Of a stretch of 64,000 bases of DNA, positions 28,586 to 37,673 are shown in pieces. Below the pieces are notes generated by a model that saw only the letters and a list, made by a program, of their open reading frames with translations, was not told the origin of the DNA and did not search any database. Each line of letters starts with the position of its first letter. Within the stretch, counting starts at the first letter, position 1. Source of the DNA: Thalassotalea profundi (GTDB taxonomy: Bacteria > Pseudomonadota > Gammaproteobacteria > Enterobacterales > Alteromonadaceae); the NCBI RefSeq assembly GCF_014653195.1, contig NZ_BNAH01000008.1, forward strand, positions 124,001 to 188,000, read 5' to 3'. The translations under genes were made by a program, and so were the position numbers.

Positions 28586-29320
28586 TTAATTTTTAGCTTT
28601 TGATTTGCCAATAACAGATTCTAATGCGGAATTAAAAATTTCTAAATCAAATTTACCCTTAGTAAACGCAATAAATACGGGCAGTTGATACCCTTCTATT
28701 TCAAACATGTTGAATTTGTCATTGATATTATTTTTTTCTAATAAGTATTGGCCTACCTTCATACTAGTTAAAACTAAATCTACTCTTTTTGATTTAAGCA
28801 TTTCAAATAATACTTCATTTGATTGAAGTTTATGAAATTTAGCAAGCTGAAGGTTTTTAGGATGAGTAACATCTTCATGGAAGTTAATTCCTCTATGCAC
28901 ACCAATGACTTTCTGAGAAAAATCTATCGATTCAAACTCAATATTTTTAGGATAAAAAATAGCTATTTTTGTTACGTGTGTTGGTACGGTTGTAAAATCT
29001 AAATATTCTTCCCTGTATACCAAGTTAGCTAATGAGAAAAAACAATCGTAGTTATTTTTTTTAATTTCTAACTTGAGCCTTGCCCAAGGCAGGTTTGTAA
29101 CAGAAATATCAGTGTTTAAATTCTTAGCAAAAGCATTGATGATATCCATATCATAGCCAGTGAAATTACCGCTTTTTGAATCATAGATAGTATATGGGGG
29201 ATAATGAGTTGTTGCGCATTTTAAAGTTTCTTTTGAGTAAGCAAAAGGTGAAATCATGTTCACCCATAAAATACAGAAGAAAAGTATGGAAATTTTACTG
29301 GTGAACTTAATTACTGACAT
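28586..29320 (-). CDS. Periplasmic solute-binding protein family 3
   Basis: 244 residues with a signal peptide ending near SPFAYSKE. The mature part begins LKCATTHYPPYTIYD and has the family's GYDMDIINAFAKNL motif and an R-rich YREEYLDFT segment. No transporter permease or ATPase is adjacent, so it may act as an orphan sensor or chaperone of amino-acid-like ligands, as many small Alteromonadales paralogues do. Located between dgkA and the sulfatase gene, same strand. Confidence 0.8.
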   Translation of the reverse strand: MSVIKFTSKISILFFCILWVNMISPFAYSKETLKCATTHYPPYTIYDSKSGNFTGYDMDIINAFAKNLNTDISVTNLPWARLKLEIKKNNYDCFFSLANLVYREEYLDFTTVPTHVTKIAIFYPKNIEFESIDFSQKVIGVHRGINFHEDVTHPKNLQLAKFHKLQSNEVLFEMLKSKRVDLVLTSMKVGQYLLEKNNINDKFNMFEIEGYQLPVFIAFTKGKFDLEIFNSALESVIGKSKAKN

Positions 29321-29361
29321 TATCTAACTCTAAATGAATAAATATAACTTTTTCATTTACA

Positions 29362-29730
29362 CTATAGCAATATTGCCACCCAAGTACATACTGCGATAAC
29401 TAGGCTTATAAAAACTGCCGCAGAGCCTAAATCTTTAGCTAAGCCTGATAAAGGGTGAATTTCTAATCCCACTCTATCAACAACAGATTCAATCGCAGTA
29501 TTGAGTACTTCTGTAAAAAGGATGAATAAAGTTGAGATGATTAAAATGAGTTGTTCTTTAATTGTTATATCAAGTAAAAAGGTAATTGGGATAACTAAGA
29601 CTAAAAGTAAAAGCTCTTGTCTAAAAGCAGCTTCGTTTTTTACTAACCAGTTAAAAGCTCTCAGTGAGTTTAAAGTTGCTAAGTAAACTCTTTTTAAACC
29701 TTTCGGTTTATTTATATTATCGAACATCAA
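29362..29730 (-). CDS. dgkA: Diacylglycerol kinase
   Basis: 122-residue, three-helix inner-membrane enzyme that phosphorylates diacylglycerol. The motif FTEVLNTAIESVVDRVG is the DgkA signature with the catalytic Glu residues. It starts immediately at the end of the phosphoethanolamine transferase gene (adjacent bases), so it is in the same operon. Biologically this fits: EptA consumes phosphatidylethanolamine and releases diacylglycerol, which DgkA recycles. Confidence 0.95.
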   Translation of the reverse strand: MMFDNINKPKGLKRVYLATLNSLRAFNWLVKNEAAFRQELLLLVLVIPITFLLDITIKEQLILIISTLFILFTEVLNTAIESVVDRVGLEIHPLSGLAKDLGSAAVFISLVIAVCTWVAILL

Positions 29731-31413
29731 TTATTTGGCTCCAATAGAAGTAGGTTGGTATGCTGATTGAGCAGTTAAACTCGATAGCTTACATTGGTTT
29801 AATGGGTTGTTTTGTTCCTTGTAGGTGTCTGACTTCACTGACATTTCATTAAGTAAAATATCAAATATATTGTCGTGAGAAATATTAAGATCACTTACAT
29901 TTTTTACGCAATCAGCTCTACCTTTCAAGTGTAGTGAATCGGACCAATAGATAAAAGGTACGTGGGTTTGTTCTCTTGGAGCAAAAGCATAAGGCAAGCC
30001 ATGTAGAAAAACGCCACTTTCACCCAATGACTCCCCATGATCAGAAATATAGAGCATAGAGGTTTCAACATCATTGAGTTCACTTAAGGAATTTAATTCA
30101 TCTATTACTCTAGATAACACGTAATCGGTGTAGGCTATTGTATTGTCGTAGGTATTTACTAATTCATTTTGGGTACAATTTTGAATATCACTACGTTGGC
30201 AATCCGGGGTGAAAATACGGTTTTTTTCTGGGTATCTTCTGTAATAGGTTGGCCCGTGAGAGCCAATCATGTGAAGCACAATTAACGTGTTTTCATGTGT
30301 TAACGAAGTCAGCTTCTTTCTTAGTGGGGGAAGTAGTGCTTCGTCAAAACAATACTCTCCATCACATAATGGACTTGTCTTTTTAGTTGCAATCTTTATT
30401 GTTTTTACTCGGTTGCATACACCTTTACAGCTACCGTTATTGTTACTAACCCATAATACGTCTGCACCTGCTAAATGAATAATATCAATAGCATTTTGCT
30501 GCGAACTTGCTATTCGTTTGTCATAGCTTTCTTTATTTAATCTTGAAAACATACAAGGAACTGAAACGGCTGTTGCTGTTCCACAAGAACTAACGTTTGC
30601 AAATGAAACAACATTTAACTTGTCGGTATATTGATTGGTAGGTTTATCATAACCATTAAGTGAAAAGTTTTGAGCGCGAGCTGTCTCGCCTAATACCATG
30701 ACAGTTACGTGTTTGTTTTGTGTAGGCTTAACAATTTCAGGTTTGGTGTCTAATAAGCTAAATTTTAATGGAGGATATAAGTAGTTCTTCCTAATATATT
30801 TGGCTGTTGAATCAATTAATGCATAAGGTGTTAAATAGCCAACAAGATCGCGGTTATTTCTACCGACAGATGCATAGCTAGAATAGAAAACCATCGCTAT
30901 TAATAATAATACACCAATACTGCCACTGATTAGTTTCAAACGAGCGAATAATTCCCCTATAAATGAGTTATAAGTTAATTGCACTTTTGCGATGAGTATG
31001 GAAGGCACAACCCCAAAAAATAAAAAGAAGAAAATAGCAGACAAATTGAAATATGAGAACGCTTCAGCAGTATCGGTTTCAACAGTGTTTTGAATCATGC
31101 CGTAATCAAAAACAATACCGTAGTTTATAGTGGCGTAGAATAGTATCGATGATAACAATACGACTAAGATTAAAAACGGCTTAGTTATCCATCTAAAAGC
31201 AAAAAAACTTTGTACGATGATTGATAACGACAGTAAGAAAAAAGGCACAGAAATTAAAAACAATCCGTTATATTGATCTAAGGCGGTAATGACAGTTACC
31301 GTTTTGGTTAAAAACGGGATATTCACAATAAACGTAATATATAGGCAGGTATAGATTACTAGTTGGTTTGTTGTGAGTTTGAGGTTTTTGATAAAGGGAA
31401 TAGTGCGGATCAC
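29731..31413 (-). CDS. eptA: Lipid A phosphoethanolamine transferase (EptA family), copy 2
   Basis: 560 residues: five N-terminal membrane helices then a periplasmic sulfatase-like domain. Conserved elements are VLGETARAQNFSLNGYDKPTN, the Thr nucleophile region CGTATAVSVPCMFS, SHGPTYYRRYP and YISDHGESLGESGVFLHG. It transfers phosphoethanolamine to lipid A phosphates and lowers the affinity for cationic peptides. Lies between the Omp85-family gene and dgkA, all leftward and nearly contiguous. Whether it modifies lipid A or core sugars cannot be told from sequence. Confidence 0.92.
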   Translation of the reverse strand: MIRTIPFIKNLKLTTNQLVIYTCLYITFIVNIPFLTKTVTVITALDQYNGLFLISVPFFLLSLSIIVQSFFAFRWITKPFLILVVLLSSILFYATINYGIVFDYGMIQNTVETDTAEAFSYFNLSAIFFFLFFGVVPSILIAKVQLTYNSFIGELFARLKLISGSIGVLLLIAMVFYSSYASVGRNNRDLVGYLTPYALIDSTAKYIRKNYLYPPLKFSLLDTKPEIVKPTQNKHVTVMVLGETARAQNFSLNGYDKPTNQYTDKLNVVSFANVSSCGTATAVSVPCMFSRLNKESYDKRIASSQQNAIDIIHLAGADVLWVSNNNGSCKGVCNRVKTIKIATKKTSPLCDGEYCFDEALLPPLRKKLTSLTHENTLIVLHMIGSHGPTYYRRYPEKNRIFTPDCQRSDIQNCTQNELVNTYDNTIAYTDYVLSRVIDELNSLSELNDVETSMLYISDHGESLGESGVFLHGLPYAFAPREQTHVPFIYWSDSLHLKGRADCVKNVSDLNISHDNIFDILLNEMSVKSDTYKEQNNPLNQCKLSSLTAQSAYQPTSIGAK

Positions 31414-31423
31414 TTTTATGGCC

Positions 31424-33028
31424 TTAAAATGAATGTTTAGTTGTTATGCGAAACTCAACGCCATTGACATTGGCATCGGAGCTTATTGGTTTAATAATGT
31501 CTACATGGATGACTCGTGCTTCACTCGTTTGGGTTGAATAAAATCGGGCACCAAGTCCGATTGATTTCATCCATGAGTTTTTTTCAGAGGTTGCTTCGTG
31601 CTGGTTAAAAACTTTTCCTACGTCAATAAACGCAGCACCAGCTACTTCAACCAGTTTGTAAATATTGATATGCGGGTAATAACGCGCTTCAAGGGAGAAA
31701 AGCGTACTGTGGTCGCCATGTTGATATTGAAGAGGGTAGCCTCGCAACCCAGTTTCACCGCCTAATACGATTGGAGAGTCTTTAAATTGGTTCTGACTAA
31801 TTTGGCTTACATTCTTAAAATAGCCGCCCCAATTGTTATTGAATTTGTGAAAATACTCGTTGCTAATATTCAGAAGTATTCTGGATTCTTTGTCTGACGA
31901 GTTGTACGTTTCACCTTCAAATGATGCCGTGAAAAACCAGAAGGCATTTTCAAAAATATCTATACCTTTGGAGATATTTGACTGCCAGATAAGCACGGGG
32001 GAATTAACTGAACCACTGATGTCTGAGCCTAAACTACCTGTTACATGCCAGCCTAAGTTAAAATCTTCAATACGATTAATTAGATTAACGTTAGTGAGCT
32101 TTCTATAATCTTTTTGCAGAAATTCTACGTTCAGAAATGGGTAGTTAAATTCTCTGTTTTCAGGTAGGTATACTGGCGCGTTTAAATTCGTAATATCATG
32201 GTTTGAAAATTGATGTGCTTCACTGGTATAGCCAATACCAAACCTTAGTGTATTGGCAGTAGTATCTTTGTGCAGCCATTGCCAGCTTGCCGTAGAAAGT
32301 TTTTGTTTATGGTTGTATCGATTAAATTCCTTACCATTTTTGTATTGAGTATCAATCTGATTAAAATTATTGAAACCAATATTAAAGGCATTGTTCGTGT
32401 CGAAACTTACAAAGTCTTTGTCTATTGATATGGCTTCTGATGTGCCATCATCATTGCTTGTAAAACGAATACTTGCATTGATGTTGTTGTTTAAAAACAG
32501 TGGGAAATGTGACGAAAACTTATATCCACTGCGTTGATCATTGGTAAACGATTCAATTTCCGCATCAATGCCTAAGCCAAGAAAATTTCTATCTTTGATG
32601 CCAATGGCATACTTATTTTTTCCGCCCCTTCTGCCAAAATCGACAGTAGGCATTAATGACCAATTATCCCAAGTTTCAATATTTATCTTGGGTGAACTTT
32701 CGCTAGCGGTAACTCGTGCATCTTTAATATACTTTTTGCTTCTTAAGTGTCGCTCTAACTCTTGTAAGTCTTGTTCATCAATGTCACATTTTTTTATGAA
32801 AAAGGCGGCTTCATTTAGTAAGGTGTTACTTTTGGTTTTTATGTGTAGAAAATTTCCCCAACGATGCAGAAAAATAGTGTCAGGATCTTCTAAATCAAAG
32901 ATATCGTTAGTGGTCAGTTCAATATTTTCTGTTTGGTTACAGACTTGCTTTTGATCTTCTGCTTTAGAAGTAAAGCTAATATTTAGTAATATGCTGACTA
33001 TTACAGTGGGAGTAATAATTCTATACAT
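31424..33028 (-). CDS. Omp85-family outer-membrane barrel protein with short POTRA-like region
   Basis: 534 residues with a signal peptide (to about residue 23). Residues about 35-120 resemble a POTRA-type fold (FFIKKCDIDEQDLQELERHLRSKKYIKDARV), followed by a 16-strand-like barrel with many aromatic strands and the L6 motif in GGETGLRGYPLQYQ, the (V/I/L)RGY signature of the Omp85 superfamily. Too short for BamA or TamA, which have more POTRA domains. It is the first gene of the operon with eptA and dgkA and is preceded by a PmrA-like box. Possibly inserts or transports an envelope component linked to lipid A modification; inference. Confidence 0.8.
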   Translation of the reverse strand: MYRIITPTVIVSILLNISFTSKAEDQKQVCNQTENIELTTNDIFDLEDPDTIFLHRWGNFLHIKTKSNTLLNEAAFFIKKCDIDEQDLQELERHLRSKKYIKDARVTASESSPKINIETWDNWSLMPTVDFGRRGGKNKYAIGIKDRNFLGLGIDAEIESFTNDQRSGYKFSSHFPLFLNNNINASIRFTSNDDGTSEAISIDKDFVSFDTNNAFNIGFNNFNQIDTQYKNGKEFNRYNHKQKLSTASWQWLHKDTTANTLRFGIGYTSEAHQFSNHDITNLNAPVYLPENREFNYPFLNVEFLQKDYRKLTNVNLINRIEDFNLGWHVTGSLGSDISGSVNSPVLIWQSNISKGIDIFENAFWFFTASFEGETYNSSDKESRILLNISNEYFHKFNNNWGGYFKNVSQISQNQFKDSPIVLGGETGLRGYPLQYQHGDHSTLFSLEARYYPHINIYKLVEVAGAAFIDVGKVFNQHEATSEKNSWMKSIGLGARFYSTQTSEARVIHVDIIKPISSDANVNGVEFRITTKHSF

Positions 33029-33070
33029 AAAGTCACCTCGTTCAACGTGACTATATGTTAAAGAGCTAAA

Positions 33071-33087
33071 CTTAAGATTGGCTTAGT
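33071..33087 (-). promoter_or_regulatory. PmrA-like box C, upstream of the Omp85-eptA-dgkA operon
   Basis: Minus strand ACTAAG-CCAAT-CTTAAG then TTTAGC. A TTAACATATAG sequence at the right distance may be the -10. It matches box B at 35602 almost exactly. Confidence 0.7.
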
Positions 33088-33118
33088 CCAAACTGATATT
33101 TAACCTAAGTTACACTGA

Positions 33119-34711
33119 TTATTTGCTCTGGCTAGGTGAAAAATTTGTGCTTAATACATCAAGGTCTTTTCTATAGATGGGTGATTGAAAATCAAAAGCG
33201 CCTAACACAGTATGAAATACATTGAAGTGTGTATGACTTGCGCCTTGTTGTGATAACTCTAGGTCTATTTGCTTATGCGATTGCATCGAATCTGAAGCCC
33301 ATAACAAAAACGGGATGTTTTTTTGGTAGTCAGGGGCGAAAGAATAAGGTGTTCCGTGCAAATAAAGTCCTTGTTCTCCTAATGACTCACCGTGATCTGA
33401 AACGTACATCATGGCTGACGGAATGTTCTGCAAACTCTCAAGTTTGGCGATCAAAGCTGCTAAGAAATGATCGGTATATAAAATCGTATTATCATAGGCA
33501 TTAATTAATTCTTGAGAAGTACATTTACTAATTTCCTCTTCTCGACAAACTGGCTTAAATTGGTTGAAACTGGCTGTATATCTAGAGTAGTAACTAGGGC
33601 CGTGGCTCCCTTTAGTATGCAAAACAATCAATATTTTTTGTTTTGTTGATGATTCAATAGTTTCAATTAAGTTTGTTAATAGAACCTCATCCAATTTACA
33701 GCCTTCACCCTTACAACTTGAACGTAAGTCACTAGCTTTAACATAACTGCTTACGTCAATTGCTGGCTCTCCCCAGTTGTTTGTTCTCCATATCACATCA
33801 GCGCCATGCCTAGCTAAATAAGTTGGTAATGCTTCAAAATTGGCGACGTTTTCAGTGTGCGACAACATGCAAGCTAAAGAGCCTGTCGTGTAAGTAGTGC
33901 ATGACTGGGTGTTTTTCAACACTATCAAATTGGACGTTTGCTGTAATTTCGGGTTTGTTTCTCTGTGGTAACCATACAAAGAAAAGTTGTCTGAACGAGC
34001 GGTTTCTCCAACCACCAAGACAAAGACCATCTTTTTAGTATTACTAAATTGACCATCCGGTAAAGGCATTTGTCCGTCAGTTGAGTTATTCAGTGAAGCG
34101 TAATATCGATTAGTGTTAATGATGTAAGACCAAGGCAATATTTTCCCCCCAAGCAAGCTTGCGTATTTGTCTATCCATAGCCAGCTTGATGCGTTTAAAT
34201 AGAGGATTACGATTGAAGTTATCAATCCAATAACTCCATTTATCGCGACCTTTCCCCTATCTACTCGATTTACTTTAAGCTTTATATAAAAATAAGAAGG
34301 AATTAAGCCGATAAATACTATAAATAATAAAAGTTTAAAGGTAATAAGTTCAGATGATTCAGAGTACTCAGTATTAAATATATTGCCCATCATGGTTTTA
34401 TCTAAAACCACTTGGTAATTAGCCATATAGTAAATTGCAATGGCATTAATTATCGCGGTCACACCAAAGAATATTTTAAGTAAGATAGGAGAAATTAACG
34501 CAACAATGGAAGCGAATGTAAAAGTAAAGGTAAAAGCGATGAGGAACACAGAAAACAAAATGACAGCACCACTGGCACTTAATACATCTGTATTTTCTAC
34601 AACAAAAGAAAACAAAACTAGATTGAAAAAAATTGTATTTACTATGCTAGTTATGAGCACATAATTACTGGCTTTCATCATTAAGAATAATGACTTTAAT
34701 TTTAATATCAT
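33119..34711 (-). CDS. eptA: Lipid A phosphoethanolamine transferase (EptA family), copy 1
   Basis: 530 residues with five N-terminal membrane helices and the periplasmic catalytic domain: VVGETARSDNFSLYGYHRETNP, the Thr-containing CTTYTTGSLACMLSHTENV, TKGSHGPSYY and YVSDHGESLGEQGLYLHG. It is a diverged paralogue of the gene at 29731, not a recent duplicate. Its start overlaps the stop of the PAP2 phosphatase gene by four bases (ATGA), so the two are translated together. Two Ept genes under one regulon suggest different acceptor sites or donors. Confidence 0.92.
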   Translation of the reverse strand: MILKLKSLFLMMKASNYVLITSIVNTIFFNLVLFSFVVENTDVLSASGAVILFSVFLIAFTFTFTFASIVALISPILLKIFFGVTAIINAIAIYYMANYQVVLDKTMMGNIFNTEYSESSELITFKLLLFIVFIGLIPSYFYIKLKVNRVDRGKVAINGVIGLITSIVILYLNASSWLWIDKYASLLGGKILPWSYIINTNRYYASLNNSTDGQMPLPDGQFSNTKKMVFVLVVGETARSDNFSLYGYHRETNPKLQQTSNLIVLKNTQSCTTYTTGSLACMLSHTENVANFEALPTYLARHGADVIWRTNNWGEPAIDVSSYVKASDLRSSCKGEGCKLDEVLLTNLIETIESSTKQKILIVLHTKGSHGPSYYSRYTASFNQFKPVCREEEISKCTSQELINAYDNTILYTDHFLAALIAKLESLQNIPSAMMYVSDHGESLGEQGLYLHGTPYSFAPDYQKNIPFLLWASDSMQSHKQIDLELSQQGASHTHFNVFHTVLGAFDFQSPIYRKDLDVLSTNFSPSQSK

Positions 34712-35448
34712 TTTAATAATAGTGCTTTCAGAGAAACGTAGGTGCCGACCGTGCCGCTAACAATTATCGCTACCCACACTATAAATAATGCAGGGGTTTC
34801 ACCGCTAACTGTTAAATAAAGTAATAGCGCACAAAAATTAAGAATAAAGTACCCAAGATAAATAGGCTTAGTCACTGCCCAGCTCCACCATTTTGAGTAA
34901 TAGCGACTTAAATACTCACCGCTCATCCCTGCCATACCACCCAATAAAGCGCCTAAGAGTAAATCAGCAGGCCAATGAGCACCAACGGCAACTCTTGAAA
35001 TAGCCGTGATGGTTGCGATAAACAGTAGCATGGCTGTTACAGAGTTTCTTAAATTCGAATGATGTTTATCCTGCTTCAAATACACAAAAATAAGTGCTGA
35101 CATAGCAGTAAAAATTGTAATGGTATGCCCGGAAGGAAAGCTTGTGTGTGCAGCTAAAGTGCGGCCAATAATAGTAAACTGGTCATGCCCCAATACTGCT
35201 GCTGGTCGGGGAATTGCAAAAAATGCTTTTCCTACATGACTGATAATAAATGCAAATGGCACTGAGCCAAACATTGCAGCCCATGCTTTAACGCTAAATA
35301 AACAAATGAATGAAAGCAAAGGAACGAGAATTAACGCATCGCCTAAATAAGTAACGTTATGCCAAAAGTATTGAGGTAAAAACTGGAATGCTTGATTACC
35401 AAAAATGAATACTTTTAATTGGCTGGCTATATATTGATCTTTGTTCAA
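34708..35448 (-). CDS. PAP2-family membrane phosphatase
   Basis: 246 residues, about six membrane helices, with the three PAP2 motifs KAFFAIPRP, PSGHT and SRVAVGAHWPADLLLG. Members near eptA usually act on undecaprenyl pyrophosphate, phosphatidylglycerophosphate or lipid A phosphates (LpxE/LpxT/PgpB-like). Overlaps the downstream Ept gene. The upstream intergenic region carries PmrA-like box B. Exact substrate not determinable. Confidence 0.88.
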   Translation of the reverse strand: MNKDQYIASQLKVFIFGNQAFQFLPQYFWHNVTYLGDALILVPLLSFICLFSVKAWAAMFGSVPFAFIISHVGKAFFAIPRPAAVLGHDQFTIIGRTLAAHTSFPSGHTITIFTAMSALIFVYLKQDKHHSNLRNSVTAMLLFIATITAISRVAVGAHWPADLLLGALLGGMAGMSGEYLSRYYSKWWSWAVTKPIYLGYFILNFCALLLYLTVSGETPALFIVWVAIIVSGTVGTYVSLKALLLK

Positions 35449-35601
35449 CGCAATGCTTGAAACTAATGCCGAAAATAATAAAAAAAAAAGCGAATGGCTT
35501 CCAATAAAGTGATTTGTTGGAATGAACGTTTATTTTGTAAAGTGCAGGCTTAATTAACATAAATCACCTCTAGATTGATGAGATGATTTTATGAACTGAA
35601 A

Positions 35602-35618
35602 CTTAAGTATCGCTTAGT
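35602..35618 (-). promoter_or_regulatory. PmrA-like box B, upstream of the PAP2-eptA operon
   Basis: Minus strand ACTAAG-CGATA-CTTAAG followed by TTTCAG and a CATAAAAT that could serve as -10. Because CTTAAG is self-complementary the site could also be read rightward (CTTAAG-N5-CTTAGT) toward the DUF3108 gene at 35729. Confidence 0.7.
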
Positions 35619-35728
35619 GAAAACTGAAATTTGGCAATAGATGCACTTTTAATTTGACCAAACACACATGTTGCGGATACAAGTGATACAAGTCGTGACG
35701 TTAAGTATTGTTTTAGGAAGAAAATATA

Positions 35729-36480
35729 ATGAATCTGCCAGTAAAGCGCGTGTTTTTCTCCTTGATAATGTTCACTTTATGCCTATCGGTTGTAGTAGCA
35801 AAAGAAAATATAGATCCAAACGCAATAACTGGAGGTAATCAATTAGTACAGTACACAGCGAACTATAAAATACTTCGTAAAGGGAAAGAGTATGGTAAAG
35901 CTACTCGAACCCTAATTCGCACAAATGGAGTATATAAATTAGAATTGACTTCAAAAGCATCGGCGTTTTTTTACAATATTTTTACTAAACAAACGAGTCA
36001 ATTCACATTGTATGATAATGACTTTTACCAAATAAGTTTTAAAAGTTTAGACGATAGAAGTTTTAAAAAAGCGAAACGACAAACAATACTTTTTGATCAT
36101 AAAAAAAATATTGTTGTTGGTGATAGCGAAGGAAATGGTTGGCAAAAAAACTTGCAAGCTAAAACGTATGACCCACTTTTAGTTTTTGAAATATTGAGGT
36201 TAAATCTGAACAGTAAAAATTTTGACACAAACTATAAAGTATATGATGACGCAAAAATTAAAGATTACCTTTTCGTAAATGAAGGAACAGAGTGATTAGC
36301 ACTGATGTTGGCGAGCTAGAGTGCGTGAAGGTAACAAGAGTACGTAAAAATAGCACTAGAAAAACAACGCTTTGGTTTAGTGAAAAGTATAGTTTTATTC
36401 CCGTTAAAGTATTGCAGAAAAAAGATGGTGAGGAAGTCGCAACAATGATTATAAACTCGATAGAGTTAAATAATCTGTAG
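35729..36480 (+). pseudogene. DUF3108 periplasmic protein, frameshifted
   Basis: Reading 35729-36295 gives a signal peptide and most of a DUF3108 domain (YTANYKILRKGKEYGKATRTL, then KDYLFVNEGTE) and stops. The family continues VISTDVGELECVKVTRVRK, which is present in the -1 frame from 36292 to 36480. Restoring one G after GAG at about 36292 (GAGGTGATT) would give a single frame of about 250 residues. Either a real single-base deletion, a sequencing error, or termination-reinitiation at the overlapping GTGA. DUF3108 proteins are envelope proteins of unknown function; this one lies next to the regulon boxes. Confidence 0.8.
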
Positions 36481-36624
36481 TAGTTCATATTTAATCTGAC
36501 ACTTTGGATTTAGGTTTCGACTTAAGCTGACAGGCAGCATTAAGTAACAAGCGACGTCGACCAGCGCTAAACGGCGGAAGAATACACATAACAGCCGTTC
36601 AATTATCACATGAGCTAATTCCGT

Positions 36625-36645
36625 TTTGTGCCAGAAACAGACCTT
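36625..36645 (+). repeat. Dispersed intergenic repeat, copy 2
   Basis: TTTGTGCCA-GAAA-CAGACCTT; same element as at 26058 and 42707. It abuts the stop of the GDCCVxC gene, so part of that gene's end coincides with the repeat. Confidence 0.6.
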
Positions 36646-36862
36646 AAGATTTATTGCAGCAACTGCTTCCTTTTTGAATAGGTGGGCATTTAAGAGTCCC
36701 GTAAGAGCAATAAACGCAACAATCACCTTTTAACGGCTTGAGTAGCGCTTTGCATCCTTCACATTCGTAATACCACTGGCAAGCGTTTGTAGGCATGGTC
36801 TCGACCTTACTAAACCCGCATTCGGGACAAGTAATCTTAGATTCTAATTCTATACCTTGCAT
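36644..36862 (-). CDS. GDCCVxC-domain small metal-binding protein
   Basis: 72 residues with CPECG (about 12-16), CEGCKALLKP, the diagnostic KGDCCVYCSYG and a final CC. This small Cys-rich family (some members are selenoproteins) is usually encoded beside MerC/MerT mercury transporters, as here. Its start overlaps the merC stop by 13 bases. Probably a thiol-based mercury or metal carrier; the family's biochemistry is not established to my knowledge. Confidence 0.85.
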   Translation of the reverse strand: MQGIELESKITCPECGFSKVETMPTNACQWYYECEGCKALLKPLKGDCCVYCSYGTLKCPPIQKGSSCCNKS

Positions 36863-37239
36863 ACGGGTTCCTTAACTGGCTTAACGATATCCAACACTGA
36901 CATAAATATCATCCATGTGATCCCAAAGTAAAATAAGTAAGTGCTCCAATCGTATTGCCACAATGGATAAAGGGTCATCAATACTGCAATTGGGCCAATT
37001 ACACTTAATATACCTCTTACCACATACTTATGTTGATACCAGTTGTACGAGTTTACCAATAAAGCGAGTGCAGCAAACAATGGTAATAAAGTATTAACTG
37101 CTATTCCTTCAAAATGAGATAGGAAACCAAGCCCTAAAGCTGATGCTAGTGAACCCAGTGCTGGAAAACATGCTGTGCAGCTAAGTGCGGCTAGCCAAAC
37201 GCCTCCAGAGCCTACTTTATCAAGAATTTTATTAATCAT
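36850..37239 (-). CDS. merC: MerC-type mercuric ion transporter
   Basis: 129-residue inner-membrane protein with four hydrophobic segments. The metal site SCTACFPALGSLASALGLGFLS (about 18-40) is the MerC signature, and a second Cys is at the C-terminus. Imports mercuric ion for cytosolic handling. No merA reductase is seen in this cassette, so detoxification is incomplete locally. Preceded by an RBS buried in a hairpin and by a MerR-type promoter. Confidence 0.9.
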   Translation of the reverse strand: MINKILDKVGSGGVWLAALSCTACFPALGSLASALGLGFLSHFEGIAVNTLLPLFAALALLVNSYNWYQHKYVVRGILSVIGPIAVLMTLYPLWQYDWSTYLFYFGITWMIFMSVLDIVKPVKEPVCKV

Positions 37240-37240
37240 A

Positions 37241-37263
37241 ACTACCTCTAGTTTTGAGGTAGT
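37241..37263 (-). promoter_or_regulatory. Hairpin sequestering the merC ribosome-binding site
   Basis: The leader pairs ACTACCTC with GAGGTAGT (8 bp, seven-base loop). The 3' arm is the merC Shine-Dalgarno, two bases before ATG. The structure could limit merC translation when the mRNA is free. Confidence 0.5.
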
Positions 37264-37292
37264 TTAAACTCCGTACATAGGTACGGAGTCAA
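37262..37292 (-). promoter_or_regulatory. MerR-controlled promoter/operator ahead of merC
   Basis: Minus strand -35 TTGACT (37287-37292), a perfect dyad with half-sites ACTCCGTAC / GTACGGAGT (37268-37289) lying in the spacer, and a -10 TTAAAC or TAAACT at 19 or 20 bp. The long spacer with an internal dyad is the classical Hg-MerR arrangement, and the CCGTAC half-site is that of Tn501-type mer operators. It sits just after the merR stop. Confidence 0.85.
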
Positions 37293-37295
37293 CAG

Positions 37296-37673
37296 CTAGC
37301 TGAGCGAATTTATGATTGGGCATGAGTTGGGGTCTTGATTGGCTTTACAAGAATTTGTCATATCTTGAATCACTTGCTCTAACCGCTGTAAATCAGCAAT
37401 CTTCTTCCTAATTAACCTGAGTTTCTGTAATCCCATAGACTCGACATCAGCACAGCTTCCACTTAGCGACATAAGCGAAGCGATTTCATCAAGTGTAAAA
37501 CCCAAAGCTTTAGCTTTTAATATGAATTTAAGTTGATTGACATGTGTGTTGTCATAGATGCGATAACCACTATCAGGCTTTAGTGGCTGTACAATAAGTC
37601 CTTTACGTTCATAGAATCGGACTGTTTCTATGTTAATGCCTAGTTCTTTAGCCAGCTTTCCAATGGTTTTCAT
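37296..37673 (-). CDS. merR: MerR, mercury-responsive activator
   Basis: 125 residues: N-terminal winged HTH (IGKLAKELGINIETVRFYERKGL), then a dimerisation helix and metal site. Cys74, Cys109 and Cys118 have exactly the 35- and 9-residue spacing of the mercury-binding Cys82/117/126 of Tn501 MerR. It is upstream of merC on the same strand, unlike the usual divergent layout, with the operator between them. Prediction: activates merC and the GDCCVxC gene in response to Hg(II). Confidence 0.92.
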   Translation of the reverse strand: MKTIGKLAKELGINIETVRFYERKGLIVQPLKPDSGYRIYDNTHVNQLKFILKAKALGFTLDEIASLMSLSGSCADVESMGLQKLRLIRKKIADLQRLEQVIQDMTNSCKANQDPNSCPIINSLS

